The notes below the pieces were generated by a model. It was not told the DNA's origin, did not search any database, and saw only the letters and a program-made list of their open reading frames with translations. The translations under genes were made by a program, and so were the position numbers. Below, in pieces: positions 47,501 to 52,308 of a stretch of DNA of 64,000 bases (position 1 is the stretch's first letter; each line of letters begins with the position of its first letter). Source of the DNA: Cranoglanis bouderius (lineage: Eukaryota; Chordata; Actinopteri; Siluriformes; Cranoglanididae); the NCBI GenBank assembly GCA_023630585.1, contig CM042536.1, forward strand, positions 24,632,904-24,696,903, in the 5' to 3' direction.

Positions 47501-49706
47501 GGATGTAAATCCTGACTTGCACAGCAAAATTACTGGCAAATAAATGCAGCATCACTTTCCCCAAACCATCAGTCATGAACAATGTACTCTGTGCATGGAG
47601 AAGAAGGAGGGGCTTCCTACACACACTCTGATTTACACAGTGCTGGAACTGGAAGCGCATTAGCGTCAAGCGTCAAAGCCTGTGGAGCAAATCGCACCTG
47701 ATGGCAGTTCCCACGAAGTGCAAGCGCAGCATCATCAGTCATGTGAGCGCTATCAGGCGATATCGGAGTTCAGCAGACTCTATGAAGGTCACAGTGAGCT
47801 GACATGGACCACATGGATGCTGACTGTGCATTCAGCCGATATCTATGTTTGCGCCATACTGACATACGGAAGCAAGGGAATGCAATTTTTTTTGTTTTGT
47901 TTTTTAAATCTGGTATGCTGACACAAGTAGGGATCAATGTATGTTGCGCTTGTCAACTCGTTTACGTGGCACCTCATTTGCATACATAAGAATCAGTGTA
48001 ATTACTGACAAGAGACATGTTTCACATACAGCTTTGTTCATCTTAACACATCTGTATTTACATGTATTTACACATGTATTTGGCACTGTTTTCCACTAAC
48101 GCCAAATGTAGTTGCTCAGCCAATCAGAATCCAGCATCTCCTTCTTTAGTTTTGCAATTAATTTTAACTTACACTGACTTTTCATACTGATAAGAAGATC
48201 CTAGTGAGCACAAATATGTTTAAAACCGATAAATACATATTAAGCGGTCATCTACATTTCAGCCAGAGCTAGTTATTAATAGGTTTTTTGAAGACGTAGA
48301 AAATAGAGGGTTCCTCCTCCATAGAGCTCTACATAGAAACAGCCTGCACTAAAAAAGAAGTCTTATCAGTTCTTCAGTTTGTTCTCAAAGTTTTCAACAA
48401 CAGCGGGTTTCCCTATCAAGTGAGCATTCTAAGTCGAGCCACCACAGGACGCTAAGAACCTTTAACCCTGTAAGGGACTCCACAGGATGAGGTGGCACCA
48501 TTTTTCTCTAAGACTGTAACAATAAACCAGGTCTGCTTCCTAAAATAAATGCATTACCCTCATTTCCCCAACCCTCTGTTTTAGGGTTCTGCCTTTAGAA
48601 ACCTTTAATAAAGGGACAAACCAATCCGGCTGCTAGAGGAAGGTACTGAAAAAAAAATATTAAAATCGTTGCGTAACATTAATTTAAGATATTCTGGTAT
48701 CAGGAGGAACACAATTTGAGTAGATCACATGTTTGGTAGCTCTAAATTACGATCATCACCTCAGCTTCCTCAGAAATGCCAAATACACTCATAAAAAGTT
48801 GTTCCTCAAGGGTTCTTTGAATGTTTTAACATTCTCAATAAGATCTACCTGGAACCTTTTCTGAAAGGAAAATCCTAAGTTTTAGGATTAGCAGATGTTT
48901 GGTAGCTCTAAATCATGATAATCCACTCAGGTTCCTCAGAAATGCCAAATACACAAAAGTGTTTCCTTGGATAAAGGGTTCCTCAAGGGTTCTTTAAGTG
49001 TTTTAACATCTACTTAGAACATTTACTGAAAGGAAAATCCTCTGTTTTAGTATTCCAACCCCCCCCCCCCCCTTTTTTTTTTTTGAGGATGAAAAACTTT
49101 TGAGGATGCTAGAGGAAGCCTTTTTGTATGAAAACCATTTAAAAATTTCATAACATTCATTTATTATGCAAGATATTCTGGTGTCAAAAGGTCCACAAAC
49201 TGAGCAGATGTTTGGTAGGTCTAAATCATGATCATTGCCTCAGGTTCCTCAAAACTGTCAAATTAACTTGGGGGGGGGGGGGTCCTTAAATAAAGGGTTC
49301 CTCAGTGGTTCTTTGAGTGTTTTAACTTCTACTTGGAACCTTTAAAGAAAGAAAAAACCTCAGTTTTAGGGTTCTACATGAAAAAAAAATCCTTGAGGGT
49401 GCCAGGGGAAGATATTTTGGTATCAGGCGTTCTGATGATCATCGCCGCAGAAGTGCCTTAACATTACCACAAACAGCCCAAATCTTGATTTATGAAAAAT
49501 CCCATCCACCTCCTTACACGTGTGTCACGCTAATTAAAATGCTGGATTAAAATGTTGTTGTTGATGAAATACAAACACTAACAATGACCGTCGTTACCTC
49601 AGAGCACGAATTATTCAGTTCAACCTCGCGCACGTGCCAAATTTTCCTCACAACACCTTTAGAAAAGGCGCGAGAAACATCTTACCTGAGAGTGGCCCTG
49701 ATACAT
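8579..49706 (-). CDS. pex5l: PEX5L (PEX5-related protein / TRIP8b), 14 coding exons
   Basis: Spliced gene on the minus strand. Coding segments are 49706-49686, 34576-34484, 31355-31244, 30207-30010, 27583-27433, 27193-27106, 25932-25846, 19855-19736, 15007-14864, 13261-13191, 11223-11005, 10450-10285, 9567-9410 and 8768-8579. All have GT/AG borders and phases that fit, totalling 1818 nt (605 residues). Seen: the MYQGH start, the ESRPLLSPSIDDF block, the HSLEEEF and DTEFWDKMQAEL blocks, then a TPR half ending SLMDLPELFHAA...FNMDM. Known of the family: the TPR domain binds the C-terminal tripeptide of HCN pacemaker channels, the N-terminal half binds the HCN cyclic-nucleotide-binding domain, and alternative N-terminal splicing tunes channel trafficking in neurons. 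It is not PEX5: the start and C-terminus are PEX5L-type and the PEX5 N-terminal cysteine region is absent. Which teleost paralogue (a or b) is unknown. The mammalian second coding exon was not found. Confidence 0.95.
8905..9350. repeat. Dispersed repeat R2, longer copy
   Basis: It opens with a CCCTCTGCTGCCTG word and closes with GGGCCAGAAAAATGTCAACAG. The same pair of words, closer together, occurs at 18325-18505. Class unknown; lies in the last PEX5L intron. Confidence 0.5.
9410..9567 (-). CDS. pex5l: PEX5L coding exon 13
   Basis: A 158-nt exon encoding DYLLWNRLGATLANGDRSEE, AVEAYTRALELQPGFIRSRY and NLGISCINLGAH. This is the most conserved TPR stretch of PEX5/PEX5L; the Asn and Arg residues in NRLGATLANG and RSRYNLGIS line the groove that holds the C-terminal tripeptide ligand. 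Acceptor TCTCAG, donor GTAACA. Confidence 0.97.
9695..9870. repeat. Fish interspersed repeat and Tc1 fragment
   Basis: TTTATTTGTATAGCGCTTTT...CAAAGCAGCTTTACAG is a very common teleost repeat. It is followed at 9817-9865 by CAGTGCCTTGCATCC and GAAGCATGGTGGTGGTAGCATC, remnants of a Tc1 end and transposase. Confidence 0.55.
10285..10450 (-). CDS. pex5l: PEX5L coding exon 12
   Basis: A 166-nt exon encoding SQLVEVLELYQEAVQQNPG and DPDLQTGLGVLFNLSSEFDK, ending ALSVRPE. The acceptor GTGTAG at 10451-10452 was chosen because it restores the phase; the nearby TCTCAG at 10444 would break the frame. The acceptor tract is a TG repeat. Confidence 0.94.
10451..10500. repeat. (CA)n-rich tract at a PEX5L acceptor
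   Basis: Interrupted ACAC/ATAC repeat. In the transcript it is a TG tract forming the 3' splice-site region of coding exon 12. Confidence 0.85.
11005..11223 (-). CDS. pex5l: PEX5L coding exon 11
   Basis: A 219-nt exon encoding CLELHPNNLSALMALAVSLT, a second helix pair (QQEACEALHRWI) and the linker HLLQERSALDGSPLPQ...ISPIPTLG between the two TPR triplets. Acceptor CCGCAG, donor GTACGC. The linker is the least conserved part of the C-terminal half, as expected for the family hinge. Confidence 0.94.
11323..11453. repeat. Compound (CTTT)/(CTAC)/(CTAT)/(TATG) microsatellite
   Basis: Tetranucleotide arrays that continue on the other side of the Tc1 insertion (12828-12865). The transposon landed inside the array. 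Confidence 0.85.
11456..12827 (-). mobile_element. Tc1/mariner element, internally deleted
   Basis: Terminal repeats read CAGTGGGGGAAAAAAGTATTTG on the left and its inverted match on the right, continuing for about 200 bases with inner copies near 11630 and 12640. TA flanks both ends (11454-11455, 12828-12829). It carries a broken transposase on the minus strand. Confidence 0.95.
11657..12464 (-). pseudogene. Tc1 transposase, frameshifted and deleted
   Basis: Starts MAKTKELSKDVRDKIVDLHK (paired-type helix-turn-helix) and is then frameshifted near 12325. The catalytic core keeps the first Asp (LWSDEAKIKLFG) and PTVKHGGGNIMLW. The segment with the second Asp and the Glu (HDNDPKH ... PDLNPIE in the family) is missing at about 11800. 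The end GFATKY is intact. It cannot be active. Confidence 0.9.
13191..13261 (-). CDS. pex5l: PEX5L coding exon 10
   Basis: A 71-nt exon encoding AWQVLGTTQAENENEQAAIV then CLQ, a signature PEX5/PEX5L TPR helix pair. The acceptor CTGAAG is preceded by a TTTATTCTCTCT tract that merges into a (TATC)n microsatellite in the transcript. The donor is GTGAGTG. Confidence 0.95.
13276..13363. repeat. (GATA)n microsatellite
   Basis: About 16 GATA units, then GATACATA units. Its edge is 14 bases from the acceptor of PEX5L coding exon 10. Confidence 0.95.
13590..13700. mobile_element. Relic hAT-type end
   Basis: CTAGGGCTGGACAGTATGATG followed by ATATCG/ATATTGTGAT words resembles a diverged hAT terminus. 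No partner end seen. Confidence 0.3.
13810..14481 (-). mobile_element. 672-bp deleted Tc1-like element
   Basis: Ends CAGTGGTGCTTGACAGTTTG and, inverted, CAGTGGTGCTTGAAAGTTTG, with TA on both sides (13808-13809, 14482-14483). A minus-strand fragment of transposase remains (PRSGRPTK, SLKNLDSNNPHSD, SLTLANVNVHE). The catalytic domain is gone. Confidence 0.9.
14864..15007 (-). CDS. pex5l: PEX5L coding exon 9 (TPR domain begins)
   Basis: A 144-nt exon (48 codons) encoding GYFFHMKNPYKDWPNAFEEG and ending AAILQDPQDSE. It is the family entry to the TPR array. The acceptor TTTTAG lies only about 85 bases from the left end of a Tc1 insertion (15092-16722). Confidence 0.95.
15092..16722 (+). mobile_element. 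Near-complete Tc1-like transposon
   Basis: Long inverted repeats of about 235 bp (15092-15330 and 16487-16722) differ at only a few bases, and each holds two copies of AAAAGTGAGTACACCCCT (outer near 15102, inner near 15289), an IR/DR layout like that of Sleeping Beauty. TA lies at 15090-15091 and 16723-16724. The outermost right bases are slightly altered. It sits in the intron upstream of PEX5L coding exon 9. Confidence 0.95.
15466..16479 (+). pseudogene. Tc1 transposase with one in-frame stop
   Basis: The frame runs from ATG 15466 to TGA 16477-16479 (337 codons), interrupted only by TGA at 15922-15924, where the family has Trp (NHVLW-SDETK). Seen in order: helix-turn-helix (ALHKDGLGYKKIANTLKLSC), a GRPKK motif, first Asp in SDETKINLF, PTVKHGGGSVMVWGCMSA, second Asp in HDNDPKHTSK, and Glu in PDLNPIEHLWGIL, the DD34E triad. 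No frameshift was found; a short gap versus relatives near VEVSNIHQ keeps the frame. Function: cut-and-paste transposition at TA sites. The stop lies before all catalytic residues, so this copy should be dead unless read through. Confidence 0.92.
16845..17560. repeat. Long dispersed repeat (families R1 and R3 joined)
   Basis: R1 words (AAGTAATCAACGACATGCTG, TATAACAGCACATCTGG) are followed by CAGCTATAAACAGTCGTTCC, GGCACTGGAGACTCCTTCC, CTGTTACTATAGAAACGATA and CTGACCAATCAGAATAGAG. Pieces recur at 5590-5640, 26500-26580, 27785-27830, 32190-32400, 57230-57390 and 59820-59860. Probably a non-autonomous DNA transposon; ends not defined. Confidence 0.6.
18325..18505. repeat. Dispersed repeat R2, short copy
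   Basis: Contains CCCTCTGCTGCCTG and GGCCCAGAAAAAGTCAACAG, matching the copy at 8905-9350. Confidence 0.5.
18521..19057. mobile_element. 537-bp foldback element
   Basis: Two arms of about 220 bases (near 18579-18787 and 18832-19026) are imperfect inverted copies, sharing TTTTTATGCCTTTATTTG, TGAATTTGTG, CAATTTTATAA and TTTTCAAAAC. A loop of about 44 bases separates them. The outer ends both read GGAATGA. No coding capacity. Confidence 0.85.
19381..19437. repeat. (AC)n microsatellite
   Basis: About 28 uninterrupted AC units in the intron between PEX5L coding exons 8 and 9. Confidence 0.95.
19736..19855 (-). CDS. pex5l: PEX5L coding exon 8
   Basis: A 120-nt exon (40 codons) with SDTEFWDKMQAELEELARRN, ending LLPNET. 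Known: this conserved stretch lies in the segment of TRIP8b that contacts the HCN cyclic-nucleotide-binding domain, and a similar EFWDKLQ motif occurs just before the TPR domain of PEX5. The acceptor is CTCCAG and the donor GTACGA. Confidence 0.95.
20325..20625. repeat. Fish interspersed repeat
   Basis: CAGTTCAGCGTTTTATTTAA, GATCAGGAACAGTACACAGG, ACGGAACTAGATCAAGAACT and GAAAACAGGTGAGAGTAATC are in the style of a family very common in teleosts. Class uncertain (non-autonomous DNA element or LTR remnant). Confidence 0.4.
21124..21182. repeat. (GT)n microsatellite
   Basis: About 29 GT units; a second, interrupted GT block follows at 21308-21353. Confidence 0.95.
22082..22128. repeat. (GT)n microsatellite
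   Basis: Slightly interrupted GT repeat. Confidence 0.9.
22395..22720 (+). mobile_element. tRNA-derived SINE with 11-bp duplication
   Basis: The head has an A-box-like GGTGGCTTAGTGGTT and a B box GGGTTCGAATCCC. The body includes GTTTGCATGTTCTCC and GATGGGTTGGCACCCCATCC. The tail is (GATG)n. ATAACATCAGC flanks both sides (22384-22394, 22721-22731), a clean target duplication made by LINE machinery. Further copies at 39490-39818 and 56552-56829. Confidence 0.88.
23940..23995. repeat. (GT)n microsatellite
   Basis: About 28 uninterrupted GT units. Confidence 0.95.
24714..24751. repeat. (AAT)n microsatellite
   Basis: About 12 AAT units. Confidence 0.9.
25240..25302. repeat. Three-copy 21-bp minisatellite
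   Basis: The unit ATGTATAATTACTGACTGTAG is near-identical three times; the first copy differs only at its first base. Confidence 0.9.
25799..25828. repeat. (GT)n next to a PEX5L donor
   Basis: GT repeat 17 bases beyond the donor of coding exon 7. In the transcript it is (CA)n. Confidence 0.92.
25846..25932 (-). CDS. pex5l: PEX5L coding exon 7 (flanked by TG/CA repeats)
   Basis: An 87-nt symmetrical exon (29 codons) encoding RPKLRLGSSLFGRQHSLEEE followed by FVRAKAAVE. It matches the family block RWGSALLSRNHSLEEEF. In the transcript a (UG)n tract lies just upstream of the acceptor and a (CA)n tract just after the donor. Confidence 0.94.
25951..25979. repeat. (AC)n next to a PEX5L acceptor
   Basis: AC repeat 18 bases upstream of the acceptor of coding exon 7. 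In the transcript it is (UG)n, complementary to the CA tract beyond the donor. Confidence 0.92.
27106..27193 (-). CDS. pex5l: PEX5L coding exon 6
   Basis: An 88-nt exon reading SADFKSNLSNKHTLEMSMSM and ending ESDPGPTSQ. This is the most divergent part of the gene; only the SxxELE-like pattern recalls the mammalian sequence. It is supported by a clean TTTCAG acceptor, a GTACAG donor and phase continuity on both sides. Confidence 0.82.
27433..27583 (-). CDS. pex5l: PEX5L coding exon 5
   Basis: A 151-nt exon with SSSPRDRWDEVSLHPD, an Arg/Ser-rich middle and SSSELLWYDFSSE. It aligns with the KWDDVKF...KELLW segment of the mammalian protein. Acceptor GTGTAG, donor GTAACT after AT of a split Met codon. 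Confidence 0.9.
27590..29525. other. PEX5L intron, mostly featureless
   Basis: Fragments of dispersed repeats R3 and R1 at 27785-27970. Otherwise AT-rich, with no gene recognised. Confidence 0.5.
29531..29755. mobile_element. Tc1-type MITE remnant
   Basis: The left end CAGTGGTGTGCAAAAGTATTC is typical of Tc1 derivatives. The interior TGTAGATTCATGATATATAA matches that of the MITE at 7768-7941. The right end is lost in a G-run (29739-29754). Confidence 0.6.
30010..30207 (-). CDS. pex5l: PEX5L coding exon 4
   Basis: A 198-nt exon encoding ISTALDLVDLSEP, then a basic/serine-rich stretch (SPRASSKNSLRQKK), then an acidic tail ending ERASLDS. The DLSEP and SLKKK-like blocks match the mammalian protein. 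Acceptor TCACAG, donor GTGAGT. Predicted to be disordered. Confidence 0.9.
31244..31355 (-). CDS. pex5l: PEX5L coding exon 3
   Basis: Encodes LGSEHQESRPLLSPSIDDFQ and ends TRPVTSNTA. The block is shared with TRIP8b of mammals. The acceptor (TTACAG) is preceded immediately by a (TG)n tract in the transcript. The donor GTTCCT is non-consensus but is required by the phase (1 nt carried over). Confidence 0.92.
31361..31410. repeat. (AC)n at a PEX5L acceptor
   Basis: About 25 AC units starting 6 bases from the acceptor of coding exon 3. In the transcript it is a (UG)n tract replacing the usual polypyrimidine run. Confidence 0.95.
31640..34480. other. PEX5L intron
   Basis: Holds an R3 repeat copy at 32190-32400 and a pair of related segments near 32840-33010 and 33610-33740 (TGGCCTTCACAC...CTCACTCTATAACTCACATA). 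No coding sequence seen. Confidence 0.5.
34484..34576 (-). CDS. pex5l: PEX5L coding exon 2
   Basis: A 93-nt in-frame exon (31 codons) reading GKDSRVVAMMLKEFPRK and ending LLTVTTK, between a TTGTAG acceptor and a GTGGG donor. It corresponds to the third coding exon of the mammalian gene (GKGSRAADKAVAMVMKEI). The exon is symmetrical (phase 0 on both sides), so it could be skipped, as happens in known TRIP8b isoforms. The 15-kb intron upstream is the longest of the gene. Confidence 0.88.
34580..36120. other. PEX5L first intron, upstream part
   Basis: AT-rich with a poly-A run at 36047-36071. I searched for the mammalian second coding exon (GKLSSDEDLEIIVDQ) and did not see it. Confidence 0.45.
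36136..37010 (-). mobile_element. Decayed Tc1-like element
   Basis: GCATGATACTGCCACCATCATGC and GGTCTCATCAGACCATAAC are minus-strand relics of Tc1 transposase (the HHGG-like and DET regions). AAAGTCCACACACTGC and AGTGTGCAGACTTATGCAAC mark the two ends. Many stops; no open frame. Confidence 0.75.
37500..37830. repeat. Fish interspersed repeat
   Basis: CCTGGATAAGAGCTGCTGCT and GGTTCCTCTTAAGAGTTCTTC...TGAGTGAGTTTTTCCTCA belong to a common teleost repeat, probably a DNA-transposon derivative. Confidence 0.45.
39490..39818 (+). mobile_element. tRNA-derived SINE, head-truncated
   Basis: B box GGGTTCGAATCCC, body words GTTTGCATGTTCTCCCCG and CATCCCGTCCAGGGTGTCCC, tail (GGAT)n. Same family as 22395-22720, but the A-box half is missing and no target duplication is clear. 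Confidence 0.8.
41474..41518. repeat. (GT)n microsatellite
   Basis: About 22 GT units. Confidence 0.95.
41938..42000. mobile_element. hAT-type left end
   Basis: TAGGGGTGTAACGATGCATCG is a typical fish hAT terminus. No right end found. Confidence 0.45.
42388..42568. mobile_element. 181-bp foldback (MITE-like) element
   Basis: Arms 42388-42439 and 42512-42568 are inverted copies with some differences, sharing GTCTTCTTTAATT, ATAAAAAA, GCTGTGGCA and TAGAA. The spacer is about 72 bases. No coding. Confidence 0.75.
43000..44806. other. PEX5L first intron, no gene seen
   Basis: AT-rich with a poly-T run at 44572-44591. A tRNA-like word near 43541 (GAGTAGCTCAGGTGGTAACG) lacks a B box. Confidence 0.5.
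44813..45227. mobile_element. 415-bp MITE with 6-bp duplication
   Basis: Ends CAGACCCTCCAGGATTTCGTG and, inverted, CAGTCCATACAGGATTTTGCG. GTAATT repeats directly on both sides (44807-44812, 45228-45233). CAG...CTG ends suggest a hAT relative, but a 6-bp duplication is short for that group. The open frame inside is not a known protein. Confidence 0.7.
45240..48600. other. PEX5L first intron, no gene confirmed
   Basis: AT-rich. A short plus-strand frame starts at 45544 (MDVSKGETEPSVHMIEEEK) in a good start context, with no proven exon structure. A few T-runs. No mobile element with clear ends. Confidence 0.45.
48625..49440. repeat. Degenerate long-unit tandem repeat
   Basis: Diverged units share AGATATTCTGGTATCAGG, ATGTTTGGTAGCTCTAAATC, GGTTCCTCAAGGGTTCTTTG, GTTTTAACATCTACTTGGAAC and CTCTGTTTTAGGGTTC (starts near 48687, 48890, 49170, 49413). 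C and G runs interrupt the later ones. Confidence 0.8.
49686..49706 (-). CDS. pex5l: PEX5L coding exon 1 (start codon)
   Basis: Encodes MYQGHSQ and ends at a GTAAG donor, phase 0. The mammalian gene starts with an almost identical seven-residue exon (MYQGHMQ), which fixes the ATG at 49706. The exon sits directly below a CTT-rich presumed 5' UTR and a CpG-rich block. Confidence 0.88.
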
Positions 49707-49709
49707 CTT

Positions 49710-50135
49710 CACTTCCGCCGATGGAGAAGAGCTGGAAAGTCCGCAGCTCCTGCACTTTTATCACCCACCAGTCTCAGTGTAAGGATGGAGGTGAAGAAGA
49801 AGGAGAAGAAGAAGAAGAAGAAGAAGAAGAAGAAGAGGAAAAGCTGATGGAGATGCGGCTCGTGAGGAGTCAGGGTGCCGCGTCCCGACTGCGCGTGCAT
49901 GCGAGGACGCCACGGAGGATATCGGATCACGGAAACTCACGACTTGCGTCTCGTTATCATGCTTTAAAACCACAAGAAGCGTTTACAGCGCTGCAGGACA
50001 TGTCCCAACTCACACCGCCCTCCTACTTCGGACTCTTCCTCCTCCCTTTGCTCGGTATTTTCAATTGGTCCTCCTCAGGAACCGCCTCATGGCTCATAAA
50101 TGATGCCGGCGCACTTTCATGCACGGAACTGTGCT
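49710..50135 (-). promoter_or_regulatory. pex5l: PEX5L promoter-like CpG-rich block and 5' UTR
   Basis: Immediately upstream of the start codon, the DNA is much richer in CpG and GC than the rest of the window (for example 49850-49930). The transcript strand holds a (CTT)n tract at 49797-49840 and a GATAAAAG motif near 49760. Position and composition suggest promoter plus 5' UTR; the transcription start is not visible from sequence. Confidence 0.5.
49797..49840. repeat. (GAA)n / (CTT)n in the presumed PEX5L 5' UTR
   Basis: GAA/GAG triplets on the plus strand, CTT in the transcript, about 90 bases above the start codon. The poly-Glu frame on the plus strand is an artefact. Confidence 0.9.
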
Positions 50136-50164
50136 TTTCCATAATTCACGGTATGCTGTAGAAT

Positions 50165-51410
50165 CACAGTAACGCTCATGCATGGGATGTGATGGACTCA
50201 TAATACACAATAACAGCACAATAAGCTTACATGGGAATAGTACATTACCTTAATTAACTGTCTGACTGACTCCACGTTGATGAAACGCGCATGCGCAAGA
50301 GTTTTAAACGACATAAACGTTTCCAATGTGGAAACTGTTAATGTGTTGTATTGTCCTGTGCAACAGCTGTAACAGTGTAATAAAAACGAAATGGGCTAAT
50401 AACAGCTCAGTCAGTCATCTTCAGTATCCTGGTCAGGGTTGCCAGGTCTGCACCTCAAAACCCGGACATAAAGGGAGAAACCCTTGCGTGGGAAAACAAG
50501 TTCACCATAGTGCGCACGCATTAATCCCTTATTCCTTTTGTTCAATATATCATGAAACAGAAATGGTTCTGTGTATACCATAGATACACTGGCTGGACTT
50601 ACACTTTACACCGTCTCTTTGTTTTCCATAGCATATGTTTGTTGAAATGTATTTATTTATATTTTATTATGATTATTTGCTTTTTAAAAAATTATCTTGG
50701 CCAACTATTTTTAAACTAGCCCAAAAAATGCCACCCTCTGATTTGATTTTTCCACCCACAGCCTTGTTCAGAAACTACGGGTGTGTCTCAATCAGCTCCC
50801 TAGTTCAGTAGTTAAGTGATCAGGGAGTCGGCCATTTTAAGGGCTGTCTCAATCGCAAAATCCTTCCAGTGCACTTGAATGTTTTCGCGCCCCAAAAAAT
50901 CCCACAATGCACCACAAAAACCAGGGCGCATCGATGCTCACTATGTTCCCTTACTGGAAAGCCAACTTTGTCTACAAAGGTAAGTAGCTTGTTATTGTTG
51001 TGGTAGCTCTCAAATTATTACTTACGTTAGCGATTTTCATCTTTATTTGACGTTCTATATGTGGTTTGTTTGAGTCTAACGAGTTTTAATTGTTGAATAA
51101 TTTTAAAAAATCCACTAGCTGGCCTACAATCCTGCATGAAGTACCATGACAGAAACACGTGTGATTAAGCGAACACATTTATATGAAATATAATGTCAGA
51201 AAGGTATCGGTCCTGTCTGTTGATAAATGCCATCGGTGACGTTTTACAACGCGAGTACATAGTCATGTCGAAGGAAATTGAGTCATCAGTGTCCCAATGT
51301 GTAATGAGCCAGGGTCCTTTCCAGTGCCTGAACTCGTGTATATGATATACTGATTCACCACCTAGGGTGCTGATTGAGACACACCCAAGCCCAATTCAGC
51401 ATAAAAATGC
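50165..51410. other. 5' flank, no gene seen
   Basis: Only short chance frames. ACGGGTGTGTCTCAATCAG at 50778 and GATTGAGACACACCC at 51373-51387 are inverted copies and may be ends of a roughly 610-bp DNA element. Confidence 0.4.
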
Positions 51411-51423
51411 AACCCTGGCAACC

Positions 51424-51635
51424 CTGTTCATCGTGGATCTATTCTAGAGCCAATCCTGGGAACACACCCTGAATGGGATGCCAGTCCATGCACACACACA
51501 TTCACACATTCATTCACACCTAGAGGCAACTTAGCATAGCCAATCCAACCAAAAGGAAAGCTACATGAATACGGGGAGAATATGTGAAACTACACAGTAC
51601 CCTGAGTTCAGGATCAAAACCAGGGACCCTTAGTA
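51424..51635 (-). repeat. Fish interspersed repeat (L2/SINE-type 3' region)
   Basis: CCTGAATGGGATGCCAGTCC, GGCAACTTAGCATAGCCAATC, ATACGGGGAGAATATG and GATCAAAACCAGGGACCC match a very common teleost repeat that resembles the reverse complement of the SINE body at 22395-22720. Confidence 0.5.
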
Positions 51636-51990
51636 AAGTAGTGCAGTTTGCAAACTCCCAAATAAATACATACATCAATAAAGCAAATTCAGCAAGCCTC
51701 TTTTGATAAAGTGACAAATTTATGGTATTTAGAAATAAATTTTAATGTTAACTGACTAACCAGAGTTTTCCCTTTATCACATTATTTAAATGCCCATGAA
51801 AATGTTTTATGTAAACTAACTCATTGGTGAAGGATGACAATTCCTCCCCAGACCACCAGAGGGCACCCTCACCCATTTTTTTGCTTTTTTCTTCATTTCT
51901 TTCCTTGATTGTGCTCACCTGTTTTGTGTTTCCCCAATTAGTTCCCTATTTAAGTTCTGTGTTTTTCCCCTCTTTAGTGGTGAAACACTG

Positions 51991-52040
51991 TCTGTTATGT
52001 TAGGTATTGTCTGTTATGTTAGGTATTGTCTGTTATGTTA
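51991..52040. repeat. 19-bp minisatellite, about 2.6 copies
   Basis: The unit TCTGTTATGTTAGGTATTG is repeated without change. Confidence 0.9.
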
Positions 52041-52308
52041 TATATGCACCATATGTGGTTTTTGTTTTCATGCTGAGTTTTCTTTTTTTCCCCTTTGTTT
52101 TAGTTGTTCTAGTTTTGGGTCCTTTTATGGGGGATTTTCAGACTGGGCACATTTGCATTTAACAACACAAAAATACATTTAAATACTAACAATTGTTATT
52201 GTCTATGTTGTATGCTGTGTGATGTATGTGTAATGTAACATCAGTGCTGGTTCGCTAACCCCCAAGTACTGTTAGTTCAGAAGAACAACTTGAATAACAG
52301 CTGAACAT

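Noticed and set aside
49584..50161. Plus-strand frames with a poly-Glu run
   Set aside because: They are the antisense of the CTT-rich presumed PEX5L 5' UTR and first exon.
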